The notes: generated by a model not told the origin, from the sequence alone. Shown: positions 1 through 7,605, numbered from the stretch's first letter. The stretch is 64,000 nucleotides of DNA from Neopararhizobium haloflavum (GCF_002750855.1 NZ_NWUC01000001.1:310001-374000), one strand, 5' to 3'. Numbers and translations are program-made.

Positions 1-111
1 CTTTCCCGCATCCGAACGTCTTGCGAATACTTCCAGCCGGAAAGGACGGGGAGAGTATGCCACGGGCCTGAGAGGTGGGGAAAACGGGGGATGAAAACAG
101 GCGGCGCGTCT

Positions 112-202
112 TTCCCCATCGGCTCGGGCGGCTCTGCCGAGGAAGCCTTGCTGCCGGGCGCTTACGGTATGGATTCCTGTGACGAGCACAGGAATGACGG
201 AG
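112..202 (-). repeat. REP-like intergenic repeat, copy 1
   Basis: This copy is closely similar over about 90 bases to the segment at 363-455, including the shared string CCCCATCGGCTCGGGCG at the left end. Its core at 174-194 is a palindrome, TTCCTGTG-ACGAG-CACAGGAA. Read on the minus strand, the unit is CGTCATTCCTGTGCTCGTCA followed by the second arm. Short palindromes of this kind recur between genes in many Rhizobiales genomes. No coding function is inferred. Confidence 0.8.
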
Positions 203-327
203 ATGGTGGGGCGGTGGCTTCCCGGCATGCCGGAGGAGGGAACGGTGGTGCAATATCGCAACGGGCTGGCGTCGGCGGATGATGTCGCGGCGCGCGTGAT
301 ATTTCGGTTTGGGGCCAACTCCCCGCT

Positions 328-358
328 CGTCACCCCTGTGCTTGTCACAGGGGTCCAT
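328..358 (+). repeat. REP-like palindrome, inverted copy
   Basis: The palindrome CCCCTGTG-CTTGT-CACAGGGG at 333-353, flanked by CGTCA and TCCATG, has the same unit as the two neighbouring copies but in the opposite orientation, with two compensated base changes in each arm. Arm changes that keep the pairing suggest that the folded form matters. Confidence 0.75.
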
Positions 359-362
359 GCCT

Positions 363-455
363 CTCCCCCATCGGCTCGGGCGATGCTGCCGAGAAAATCT
401 TGCTGCCGGGCGGTTGACGGTATGGATTCCTGTGACGAGCACAGGAATGACGGAG
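363..455 (-). repeat. REP-like intergenic repeat, copy 2
   Basis: This is a direct repeat of 112-202, with the same palindrome TTCCTGTG-ACGAG-CACAGGAA at 427-447. Together with the inverted copy at 328-358 it makes a cluster of three REP-like units in alternating orientation just upstream of the curlin-like operon. Confidence 0.8.
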
Positions 456-968
456 GACTGTAGGGTCGGTGATGAGGCGGTTTATTCCCGATAACTGAAA
501 TACCAATCGGTTCGACTTCTGTTGAGAGCGCGTGAAGCGGTCGCTCTACATACGGCAAATGGGTGATATTCGTGTTCAATCTGTATCAAAGCGGGAATAC
601 CGTGTTCCAAAACCGTCTAGATTTCAGGCGGTAAGGTTAAAAACGCGTTTGGTCCATAATGAGAGTCGATTCTTTTTGACTCTCCCGAAAGTGAACGGTA
701 ATTTTACCGCGGGTTAAGGGATTATTAACCGAAACGAAGTGGGCAACAACAACGACATCCGTCGTCCTTGGGGGGATTCCGGAAACCCTTCCGCTCGATC
801 TCTTGCCTGTGGCTGAAAGGCCGCGGCAACGCCATGGCGCGTGAACATGCTGCACCACCGAGCAGCATGGGGGCGAAGCCATGCGCCAAAGCCCGGACCG
901 CAATCGGCCGCCGTTCAACAGCGTTCCCGGCGATCAAGGTCGGGCGGACAACGGGAAGGTGCGTAACA
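456..968 (+). other. non-coding leader region upstream of the curlin-like operon
   Basis: No convincing gene was found here; the reading frames present lack conserved features and ribosome binding sites. The stretch is AT-richer than the surrounding DNA between about 490 and 740. It holds inverted repeats at 661-730 (listed separately) and a perfect 8-bp hairpin, CATGCTGC-accaccga-GCAGCATG, at 846-869, around which GGCGC (836-840) and GCGCC (883-887) could also pair. The promoter of the operon probably lies here, but no clear -35/-10 pair was recognised. Confidence 0.5.
661..730. promoter_or_regulatory. cluster of three inverted repeats upstream of the curlin-like operon
   Basis: Three perfect inverted repeats follow one another: GAGAGTC/GACTCTC (661-667 with 678-684), CGGTAA-TT-TTACCG (696-709) and GGTTAA-N7-TTAACC (712-717 with 725-730). 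The last two are AT-rich, compact and the size of dimeric regulator operators. They sit about 240-300 bases ahead of the first curlin-like start codon. That they bind a regulator is inference; no known consensus was matched. Confidence 0.4.
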
Positions 969-2291
969 ATGACTTCTTTCAAGACAGTATTGATGAGCGC
1001 GACGGCGCTGGGCCTGATGGCGGGTGCGGCTTGGGCAAACAACGAAGCCGATACGCTTCAAATCGGTAACAACAACACCATCTCTATTGAGCAAGGTGAA
1101 GGTAACGGAAACCGCGCAGGTGAGAACAGCAGCAATCCGCCGCTTGGTCCTGTGACGCAAGACGGCTACAACAATGAACTTACAGTCATACAGTCAGGCA
1201 ACGACAACCTCTTTGGTGCAGAGAACGGTGGTAGTGCTATACAGGGACCTACGGGTGCCGTTGGCGCCAACGGAAATGTTGGCTTGGTGACGCAGTCATC
1301 AAACGAAAACAGAATTCGCACGTTCAAGCAACTCGGAAACCAAAATGAGTCAATTATTGTTCAGGAAGGTGGTTCCGAGAATTCGATATACGAATTTAAT
1401 CAGATTGGCCGTGTTAATGAGGCCAACATCACCATGGGTGGTTCAAGGAACAGGCTGAATTTCGTTACGCAGGGAACAAGCCCCGGTCAGCCAATCAGCA
1501 GTGGCGTTGGGAACCAACTCACGATCGAAATAGACGGAAATGATAACGGGTTCAAGGAGAATACCGACTTCTCGGCGGCATCGTTTGCCTTTTCGGTCAC
1601 CGACAGGCCGGGCGACGTTCGTCAAAGAGGAAGCAGAAATGATCTGACTATTGACGTTGACGGCAACTTCAACTTCTTTGAAGTTAGAGATGAAGGTGAC
1701 CACAACTTCGGAGACGTTGTCATCAACGGAAGCAACAACGAAATGGCGATGCTTCGCACCGGCGACGGCAACTCCGCTGTGATCTCGCAGCTCGGCAGTG
1801 GCAATGATATCGGCATTGATATCCTAGGAAGTAACAATATCACTGATGTTCATCAGGAGAATGGCAGCAACGGAGCCGGTCTCTACATAGAGGGTGATGG
1901 CAACGAGCTGAACGTTACCCAAATCCGGCGGGGTGGCGTAGACGGCAACAGCGTCATGGTGAGAATCGAAGGAGATCGGAACAACGCTCCCTCGTCCCCT
2001 GTCTTTACAGGCGCGGCGAGGTCGGCCCGCAATGACGCTAGGGATAATGGTTTCGCCGCAGGTTTCAATGCAGGCGATCTTTTCCAGCGTGGCAGCGGAA
2101 ACTCGGTTGAATTGACTGTGCTTACGGACCGCAATGCGTTCGCCACATATCAGAACGGCAACGAAAACGAGATCACCGGCACGGTTGGCGTTGGCAACGG
2201 CAACCAGGCGGTGGTCGCACAGATTGGTAACGGACACGTCGCCAACTTCGTTCAGAACGGCGACGGCAACAACGTCGGCATCAGCCAGTAA
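969..2291 (+). CDS. secreted curlin-like repeat protein (large, 440 aa)
   Basis: This is a probable amyloid fibre subunit of the curli (CsgA/CsgB) type. Residues 1-23 form a signal peptide ending AGAAWA, with mature protein starting NNEADTLQIG. The rest is a chain of imperfect repeats of about 20 residues with the curlin signature of spaced Gln, Gly and Asn, for example QIGNNNTISIEQGEGNGN near the start, QLGSGND in the middle and QNGDGNNVGISQ at the end. E. coli CsgA is about 150 aa, so this subunit is roughly three times larger. The start was chosen for the signal peptide and the GGGAAGG about 11 bases upstream; longer in-frame starts lack both. It is first of a six-gene plus-strand operon. 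Base composition is much lower in GC than in the next gene. Confidence 0.85.
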   Translation: MTSFKTVLMSATALGLMAGAAWANNEADTLQIGNNNTISIEQGEGNGNRAGENSSNPPLGPVTQDGYNNELTVIQSGNDNLFGAENGGSAIQGPTGAVGANGNVGLVTQSSNENRIRTFKQLGNQNESIIVQEGGSENSIYEFNQIGRVNEANITMGGSRNRLNFVTQGTSPGQPISSGVGNQLTIEIDGNDNGFKENTDFSAASFAFSVTDRPGDVRQRGSRNDLTIDVDGNFNFFEVRDEGDHNFGDVVINGSNNEMAMLRTGDGNSAVISQLGSGNDIGIDILGSNNITDVHQENGSNGAGLYIEGDGNELNVTQIRRGGVDGNSVMVRIEGDRNNAPSSPVFTGAARSARNDARDNGFAAGFNAGDLFQRGSGNSVELTVLTDRNAFATYQNGNENEITGTVGVGNGNQAVVAQIGNGHVANFVQNGDGNNVGISQ

Positions 2292-2300
2292 TTACAATTT

Positions 2301-2329
2301 CAACCGGGCGGAGAAGATCCGCCCGGTTG
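2301..2329 (+). promoter_or_regulatory. intergenic hairpin between curlin-like genes 1 and 2
   Basis: A perfect 12-bp stem, CAACCGGGCGGA (2301-2312) with TCCGCCCGGTTG (2318-2329), has a 5-base loop. No run of T follows, so it is not a classic terminator. A 3' stem-loop here could stabilise the upstream message or partly attenuate read-through, giving unequal amounts of the two subunits. The effect is inferred; the structure is seen. Confidence 0.6.
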
Positions 2330-2351
2330 CTTCAACTTAGAGCGTGAACCA

Positions 2352-3818
2352 ATGTGCGTCCGCGGGCCGCTCGCTTTTCTCGCCGTTCTGTTCTCCATGA
2401 GCACTGCAATTGCTCAAACGCTTGATCAATTCAACCGCGCGTTTCTCGGACAGGTGGGCGACACGAACACTGTGACCATCACGCAGGAAGGCGCGGGCAA
2501 TCTTGTCGGGGAGGATGATCCGGTCTCCCGGCTGAACCAGTTCGGCGACCTCAATAGCATCACCATCGACCAGTATGGCTATGGCAACGATGTCGGGTCG
2601 GCGCTTCGGGTCGGGCCTTATCGCGCCAACGGGCCGAACCAGCGCGGCGAAAGGAACGTTCTTCTGATCGAGCAGCGCAATCTGGAGCCGTCTTCCGGCC
2701 ATAGGGTGGAGGCGGTGGCGCAGCGGGCTTTTAGCGGGCGCGCGGGCGTCGGCAACCTTCTGGAGATCCACCAGGCGAGCCTTGCCGGCGAGGCGGGCCA
2801 GCGGATCGGCCAGGCGGTGCAGGTGGCCCCTGGCACGGGCGGCGCGGCGAATGTCATGCAGATCAGCCAGGCGGGCGGCGATCCCGGCGGCATCTTCGGC
2901 GGCAATGGCGCCGAACAGCTCTGGCAGTGGGGCGCGGGCAATCATTTCATGCTGCACCAGGCATTGGGCGGCAACACGCTGATGACGCTGAGCCAGCGCG
3001 GGACGGACAACCGGGCCGAGGTCGCGATGCGCGGGGCGGGCAATTTCGTCGACCTCATCGAGCAGAACAACGACGTGACGGGCGGGCCGGGCAACCGGGC
3101 GCGGCTTACATTTCTCAGCGACGGCAACGGGCGCGATGACGACACTGGACCTGGTTCCGGGAGCGGGCGTTCGGGCGCGGTTGGCGGCGGGCTGTCGGAT
3201 TTCGCGCGCGATTTCACCGGGCCGCGGCGGCCGGGGCAGGCAGCGATCGTGCAGCTCGGCAGCGCCAACACGCTTTCCTATCTGGCCGATGGCGGGACCG
3301 GCAACCTCTACGGGTTCCACCAGGACGGCACCGGCAACGACGTCGCCGCGAGCGCGATCGGCACGGGCAACGAGATGGCGGCGCTGCAGTTCGGCGACGG
3401 CAACACCCTGTCACTGACGCAGGAGGGCGCGGAGAACCGCGCCAGCGTGGAGCATGCCGGCAGCTTCGGGTCGTTCGACATCATCCAGCGTGGGGGCGGC
3501 AACATGGTCTCGGTGCTGGCGAGCGGCGATTTCATCAACGCGCCGGGCGCGGGGTTCGGCGGGGCACTGATGCCGGCCGCAACGGAACGCGCGCTGGCGC
3601 CGGGGGATATCCGCCAGGAGGGGGCCGGCAATTCTTCCACGGTGCGGGCGCTGGGTGACGCGCACCGCTTCGCCTTCAGCCAGTCCGGCGCCGGCAACAG
3701 CCTCGATCTGGAAATGGCGGGGCAAGCAAACCAGGCGCTGATCGTGCAGGACGGCGAGCGCAATGGCGCCTGGCTGAGACAGAGCGGCCGGCGCAACAGT
3801 GCATCGATACGGCAGTAA
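2352..3818 (+). CDS. secreted curlin-like repeat protein (large, 488 aa)
   Basis: This is the second curlin-like fibre subunit. A signal peptide is predicted at residues 1-21 (ends STAIAQ). The mature part is built from Gln/Gly/Asn-spaced repeats such as QVGDTNTVTITQEGAGN near the start and QDGERNGAWLRQSGRRN near the end, finishing SASIRQ. Unlike the gene before it, it is strongly GC-rich and uses mainly GGC-AAC codons, in line with the rest of the window. The central region, about residues 225-300, is rich in Gly, Arg and Asp and poorer in repeat signature. The gap to the upstream gene is 60 bases and holds a strong hairpin. The ribosome binding site is weak. Confidence 0.83.
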   Translation: MCVRGPLAFLAVLFSMSTAIAQTLDQFNRAFLGQVGDTNTVTITQEGAGNLVGEDDPVSRLNQFGDLNSITIDQYGYGNDVGSALRVGPYRANGPNQRGERNVLLIEQRNLEPSSGHRVEAVAQRAFSGRAGVGNLLEIHQASLAGEAGQRIGQAVQVAPGTGGAANVMQISQAGGDPGGIFGGNGAEQLWQWGAGNHFMLHQALGGNTLMTLSQRGTDNRAEVAMRGAGNFVDLIEQNNDVTGGPGNRARLTFLSDGNGRDDDTGPGSGSGRSGAVGGGLSDFARDFTGPRRPGQAAIVQLGSANTLSYLADGGTGNLYGFHQDGTGNDVAASAIGTGNEMAALQFGDGNTLSLTQEGAENRASVEHAGSFGSFDIIQRGGGNMVSVLASGDFINAPGAGFGGALMPAATERALAPGDIRQEGAGNSSTVRALGDAHRFAFSQSGAGNSLDLEMAGQANQALIVQDGERNGAWLRQSGRRNSASIRQ

Positions 3819-3876
3819 ATGATGTGAAGGTCAGGACCCGCGATGATGGGCGAAGACTATAAATTAACGGAAGACT

Positions 3877-3911
3877 GCAAGACTTCTCCCGCACCATTCG
3901 GGAGATCTTGC
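3877..3911 (+). promoter_or_regulatory. hairpin covering the ribosome binding site of the third curlin-like gene
   Basis: GCAAGA (3877-3882) pairs with TCTTGC (3906-3911), and CTCCCG (3886-3891) pairs with CGGGAG (3899-3904), around a 7-base loop. The right arm contains the only good Shine-Dalgarno match, GGGAG, 8 bases before the ATG at 3913. A folded transcript would therefore hide the ribosome binding site. A TATAAA at 3858-3863 could belong to an internal promoter, but no convincing -35 was found. The regulatory role is inference. Confidence 0.5.
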
Positions 3912-3912
3912 A

Positions 3913-4416
3913 ATGCGACAGTTCATTTCACTCGGATCGGCCGTTGCCGGTGGTCTTGTTCTGGCAAGCCTGCCGGCGCTGGCCGCAGACCATTGGCCGC
4001 AGGATCGGACCCAAGCGGCCAATACGGTGACGCTCGACATCGCGGGGCGGGGCAATGTGCTGACGATCGAACAGGCGAACGCCGGCGCGGCAGGGGCGGC
4101 GGGCAACAGGCTCGATCTCCTGGTGTCGGGCAACGGCAATGGCGGGGCTGGCGAGTTTGCCGGCGCTGCGGCGCAGATGGAAATGCGGCCGGGCGTCCTG
4201 CAGCAGAACGGCGCGGCGAACAGCCTGGAGCTTGCGGTCCTTGGGAACGACAATCTCTTCGCCGTGCGCCAGTCGGGCGCGGCCAACGCGCTGATGGCGC
4301 AGATCTCCGGCCATGCCAACCAGGCTGTCGTCAGCCAGGCCGGACAAAACAACATCGCGGCCTTTTCTCAAGTCGGAAGAGGCAATATAGTGAGTATCAG
4401 CCAGATATCCTGGTAG
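3913..4416 (+). CDS. secreted curlin-like protein of CsgA/CsgB size (167 aa)
   Basis: The length matches classical CsgA/CsgB (about 150 aa). A signal peptide covers residues 1-24 (ends LPALAA). The C-terminal half carries tandem curlin-like units (QQNGAANSLELAVLGNDN, then QSGAANALMAQISGHAN, then QAGQNNIAAFSQVGRGN), ending SISQISW. The final repeats are the most regular of the operon. It could be the nucleator (CsgB role) or a main subunit; sequence alone does not decide. The start is fixed by the signal peptide and GGGAG 8 bases upstream, which sits inside a hairpin. Confidence 0.82.
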   Translation: MRQFISLGSAVAGGLVLASLPALAADHWPQDRTQAANTVTLDIAGRGNVLTIEQANAGAAGAAGNRLDLLVSGNGNGGAGEFAGAAAQMEMRPGVLQQNGAANSLELAVLGNDNLFAVRQSGAANALMAQISGHANQAVVSQAGQNNIAAFSQVGRGNIVSISQISW

Positions 4417-4435
4417 GGCCGAGTTTAGATCGGCC
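4417..4435 (+). promoter_or_regulatory. short intergenic hairpin between curlin-like genes 3 and 4
   Basis: GGCCGA (4417-4422) and TCGGCC (4430-4435) form a 6-bp stem with loop GTTTAGA, starting directly after the upstream stop codon and ending 5 bases before the GGAGG of the next gene. It is the third hairpin in the gaps of this operon. No U-run follows. Confidence 0.45.
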
Positions 4436-4453
4436 GCATTGGAGGTCATGCGC

Positions 4454-5197
4454 ATGAAAAGATTTCAGGCAACCATCCTCTCCAGTGCCGCCGTGATCGT
4501 TTTCTCGGCCGCACCCGTGCCGGCACAGGACAATCAAGTCTATATCGAGCAGCAAGGCAGCGCCAACACGCTGTTCATCGACCAGAGCGAGGCGAGCGGC
4601 AGTACGGTGCGCGGGCTGGAGATGACGTCGGGCGGCAGCGTGACGGCGACGGAGCGGTGGACGGATACGGTCGTTGTGCGTGATGAGGCGGGCGATGAGG
4701 TGACGGAAACCGTCGAGTTCAGCGAGACGGCGACGGCGCGCACGGTCGCCTATGAGAACGCCGATCGGGCCTTGCAGGATGGCGTCGGTAATTCGGCGTC
4801 GATCACCATGACGGGAAATGGCGGCACTGCGCGGCTGCTTCAGGATGGGAACGGCAATGTCGGGGCGCTGAACGTCGGTGCGGGCGGACTCGGGGCTTTG
4901 GGGCAGCAAGGGACGGGCAACATTGCCTCGCTGATGGTCGGCCCAGGGTCGAGCGGGACGATCCTTCAAGATGGCGACGACAATGAGGGAAGTCTGAATG
5001 TCGAGGACGGAAGCGGGTTCCTCAGCCAGCTCGGCAGCAACAATACTGCGCAGTTCACGGTGTTGAACGGCCAGAACGTGACATACATCCAGAATGGCTC
5101 AAACCTGAGTGCGATCAATCCGGGAACGGGCGTCACGGTCGATACGAACAGCGCCGGGGGCGTGACGATCATCCAGTCCGTCATCGGCGGCAATTGA
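4454..5197 (+). CDS. secreted curlin-like protein with atypical N-terminal half (247 aa)
   Basis: A signal peptide covers residues 1-24 (ends APVPAQ). One curlin-like unit follows (YIEQQGSANTLFIDQS). Then come about 55 residues rich in Thr, Glu and Val without the repeat signature (TVRGLEMTSGGSVTATERW and onwards), and then regular units again (QDGVGNSASITMTGNGG, QQGTGNIASLMVGPGSSG, QLGSNNTAQFTVLNGQN). The ATG at 4454 was preferred over 4439 and 4448 because GGAGG at 4441-4445 is 8 bases upstream. The odd insert could be a linker or a site for attachment or nucleation; no function is known. Confidence 0.78.
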   Translation: MKRFQATILSSAAVIVFSAAPVPAQDNQVYIEQQGSANTLFIDQSEASGSTVRGLEMTSGGSVTATERWTDTVVVRDEAGDEVTETVEFSETATARTVAYENADRALQDGVGNSASITMTGNGGTARLLQDGNGNVGALNVGAGGLGALGQQGTGNIASLMVGPGSSGTILQDGDDNEGSLNVEDGSGFLSQLGSNNTAQFTVLNGQNVTYIQNGSNLSAINPGTGVTVDTNSAGGVTIIQSVIGGN

Positions 5198-5198
5198 G

Positions 5199-5561
5199 AT
5201 GCGCCGGCTCATCATGGTCCTGGCCGGGTTGATGGCGGCAGGGCAGCTAGCTCACGCCGATGAGGGTCCGGCGCTCGCCGCCGTCTCGATCGAGCCGGGC
5301 GATGGCGGCGTGACGATCGTCGGGCGGGCGACGGCGCTCGAGGGCGGGCGATACGAGGCGCGGATGGTGATCGAGAAATCCGGCACGTCCGGCCGGACCT
5401 CGACGCGGCAGGGCGCGCATCTCGATCTTGCCGCCGGGGAGAGCGCCGATGTCGCGCGGGTCGGCCTTTCGCTGCAGGCCGGCGACAGTCTCGCGGTGAC
5501 CGTCGAGGTGATGGAGGATGGCGCGGTCGTCTCGCGGGCGACCACGCAGACAACGTATTGA
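5199..5561 (+). CDS. csgH: CsgH/CsgC-like curli assembly chaperone
   Basis: This is a small periplasmic protein expected to stop curlin subunits polymerising too early. A signal peptide covers residues 1-20 (ends AHA). The mature domain, about 100 residues, reads as an immunoglobulin-like beta sandwich with the segment MVIEKSGTSGRTSTRQG typical of alphaproteobacterial CsgH, followed by LAAGESADVARVGLSL. It has no Cys, like CsgH and unlike CsgC with its CxC pair. The start lies one base after the stop of the preceding subunit gene, so translation is probably coupled. Its presence supports reading the four repeat proteins as true curli-type amyloids. Confidence 0.75.
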   Translation: MRRLIMVLAGLMAAGQLAHADEGPALAAVSIEPGDGGVTIVGRATALEGGRYEARMVIEKSGTSGRTSTRQGAHLDLAAGESADVARVGLSLQAGDSLAVTVEVMEDGAVVSRATTQTTY

Positions 5562-5595
5562 GCCGTTCGGAACGCGGCAGGGGAAGGGGCATTCA

Positions 5596-6318
5596 ATGGG
5601 GTCGATACGCGCACTGGCGGTTCAGCTGATCGTCGCGTCACTTTTCGTGGTTCCAGCCAAGGCGCAGACGGAAGCGGAATTCATCGCCGCCTTCGCAGGC
5701 GCATGGCAGACTTTCGAACCCTCGCTCGGCGAGGAGGGCACCTGCCGGCTGACGCTGAACGAGGAACCGTCGGACGCCCACTACGCGTTGTCGGTCGAAG
5801 CCTGCGCGGCTCCGATTTCGCAGGCCGAAACGTGGGGCATCGTCGAGAACCAGCTGGCCGTCCTGGATGACAATGGAGAAATCCTGTTGCGCCTGGGCGG
5901 CAACCAGACACGCATGACAGGCGATACCGCCACCGGCGATGCCGTCATCTTCGAGCGTGCCGACGTCGCCAAGCAGGCGTTTTCGCCCGATGCGCTGCGC
6001 GCCGGCGCCTGCCTCTATCTCGGCTATACGGCCAGCTGCGCGGCGACGGGCGACCTTGCCGCGCCGCGGGCCGTGGATGAGGGCGAGATGGCGGCCGTGG
6101 CCGTGATGGTCAACCTGAACGCGCGCCGCGAGGCCCGGCCCGATGCGGCCGTGGTCGATGTCATTCCCCGAAACACATGCGTTTCGGTCGGCCAGTGCCT
6201 CGAGGCGTCCGACGGGCGCTGGTGCCAGGTGCGCATTGCGGATGCCAACGGGTGGATCCGCCAGCAGACCGTGCGCGCCGGCCGCTGGCCTGTTCTGACA
6301 TACCGCAGCGGCTGCTGA
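5596..6318 (+). CDS. secreted AprI/Inh-like domain plus SH3b domain protein
   Basis: A signal peptide covers residues 1-23 (ends AKA). Residues about 32-105 resemble the AprI/Inh metalloprotease-inhibitor barrel: AGAWQTF, then CRLTLNEEP with a Cys50-Cys70 pair that fits the conserved disulphide, then LAVLDDNGEILLRL. Residues about 165-225 look like a bacterial SH3b domain (VNLNARREARPDAAVVDVI, GRWCQVRIADANGWI). Both assignments come from pattern reading, without a search. The gene is last in the curlin-like operon, 34 bases after the chaperone, with GGGAAGGGG ahead of the ATG. It might protect fibres from extracellular proteases or tether them to the wall; this is inference. Confidence 0.6.
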   Translation: MGSIRALAVQLIVASLFVVPAKAQTEAEFIAAFAGAWQTFEPSLGEEGTCRLTLNEEPSDAHYALSVEACAAPISQAETWGIVENQLAVLDDNGEILLRLGGNQTRMTGDTATGDAVIFERADVAKQAFSPDALRAGACLYLGYTASCAATGDLAAPRAVDEGEMAAVAVMVNLNARREARPDAAVVDVIPRNTCVSVGQCLEASDGRWCQVRIADANGWIRQQTVRAGRWPVLTYRSGC

Positions 6319-6380
6319 GACGGCGAGCAACGGATGCAGGCGCCTATCGAGAAGCGTTGCAAAATCCGTGCCTTGCGGGG

Positions 6381-7433
6381 CTAAGTCGCCTCCAGCACCA
6401 TGTTGAGCGGGGTTTCGGCTGCACGGCGGATATGGGTGAAGCCGCCAGAGCGGATGACCTCGGAAAGACGCCGCTCGCCGGCCTGCGCGCCGAGCGCGAG
6501 GCCCGTCTCCTGGTCAAGCGAAGTCGGCACGCAGATCATCGTGGAGGCCGAATAATAGAGCCTGCCGACAGGGTTGATGTTGTCCTCCAGTGTGTCGCCG
6601 GCCATCGGCTCGACAACCATGAAGGTGCCGTCCTCCTTCAGTGCTTTTCGGATGTGGCGCGCTGCGCCCTCTGGATCGCCCATGTCGTGAAGACAGTCGA
6701 AACAGGTCACGAGATCGAAGGCGCCGGACCCGTCGAAATCCTGTGCGCGGGCAACCTCGAACCTGACATTGGTCAACCCATGCGCCATCGCATGAGCGGT
6801 TGCGGCCGCGATCGAGGCGGGATGAAAATCGTAACCGGTGAAGCGGGACTTGGGAAACGCCTGCGCCATCAGCAATGTCGAGACGCCATGCCCGCAGCCG
6901 ACGTCGGCGACCGTGGCTCCGGCGTTCAGCTTCGCGACGACCCCGTTGAGCGCCGGAAGCCATGCCTGGACCAGGGCGTTGACGTATCCCGGACGGAACA
7001 TGCGTGCGACGGCGCAGAACATGCATCCCGCCTGTTCGCCCCAGGCGACCCCTTTTCCCGACTTGAACGCGACCTGTACCTTCTTCTGGTTCTCGGCCAT
7101 CGCCGCTGCCGTATCGAACGCACCGATCAGATGGACGGGACTGTCCGGTTCGGCGAAGACGTAGGCCTGTTCGGCGGTCAGCGAAAACTGGCCGTCTTCA
7201 TGGTGCACATAGCCGGAGGCTGTCTGGGCGGCCAGCCATTCGCGCACATATCTGACCGCGCAGTCCGTGCGGTCGGCCAGCGCCTCGGCGCTCAGTGGAC
7301 CATGCTCCTTGAGCGCCTGGTATAGGCCAAGCCCGTCTCCGATGCGCACCAGGGGCACACTGACGGCGCCGCCGAGGTCTCCCAGCACCTTGCCAACAAG
7401 TTCGTTGAGCCTTGCCTCGTTCAACTCGGTCAT
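6381..7433 (-). CDS. class I SAM-dependent methyltransferase with N-terminal winged helix
   Basis: This protein of 350 aa has a winged-helix-like region at about residues 20-90, typical of small-molecule O-methyltransferases, and then a Rossmann methyltransferase fold. Motif I is VADVGCGHG (175-183); motif IV-like CFDCLHDMGDP follows. The substrate is not predictable. The start is chosen at the GGGAGG about 9 bases upstream; the frame is open further upstream without support. It lies 172 bases downstream of the hydrolase-LuxR fusion gene on the same strand, so the two may share control. It converges on the curlin-like operon with a 62-base gap. Confidence 0.85.
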   Translation of the reverse strand: MTELNEARLNELVGKVLGDLGGAVSVPLVRIGDGLGLYQALKEHGPLSAEALADRTDCAVRYVREWLAAQTASGYVHHEDGQFSLTAEQAYVFAEPDSPVHLIGAFDTAAAMAENQKKVQVAFKSGKGVAWGEQAGCMFCAVARMFRPGYVNALVQAWLPALNGVVAKLNAGATVADVGCGHGVSTLLMAQAFPKSRFTGYDFHPASIAAATAHAMAHGLTNVRFEVARAQDFDGSGAFDLVTCFDCLHDMGDPEGAARHIRKALKEDGTFMVVEPMAGDTLEDNINPVGRLYYSASTMICVPTSLDQETGLALGAQAGERRLSEVIRSGGFTHIRRAAETPLNMVLEAT

Positions 7434-7605
7434 TGCAAGCACCTCCCGTTGACGGGCCGAAGGTCGGCCGGTTCTCTCACGGCATGGTGCGCGAGGCGGC
7501 AGCGCCAAGCATGAGGCGGGCGTCCCGCCCGCGTGACGAAATTGCGAAGAAAGCCGGGACACATGTCCCTCAGAACCGGTGTCTTGCGAAGGACACGCCA
7601 GGGGA

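Noticed and set aside
2337-3320. Long open frame (327 aa) on the minus strand opposite the second curlin-like gene
   Set aside because: It is a mirror of the repetitive GC-rich plus-strand gene, is rich in Arg, Ala and Pro, lacks a ribosome binding site and conserved features, while the plus strand has a signal peptide and curlin repeats.
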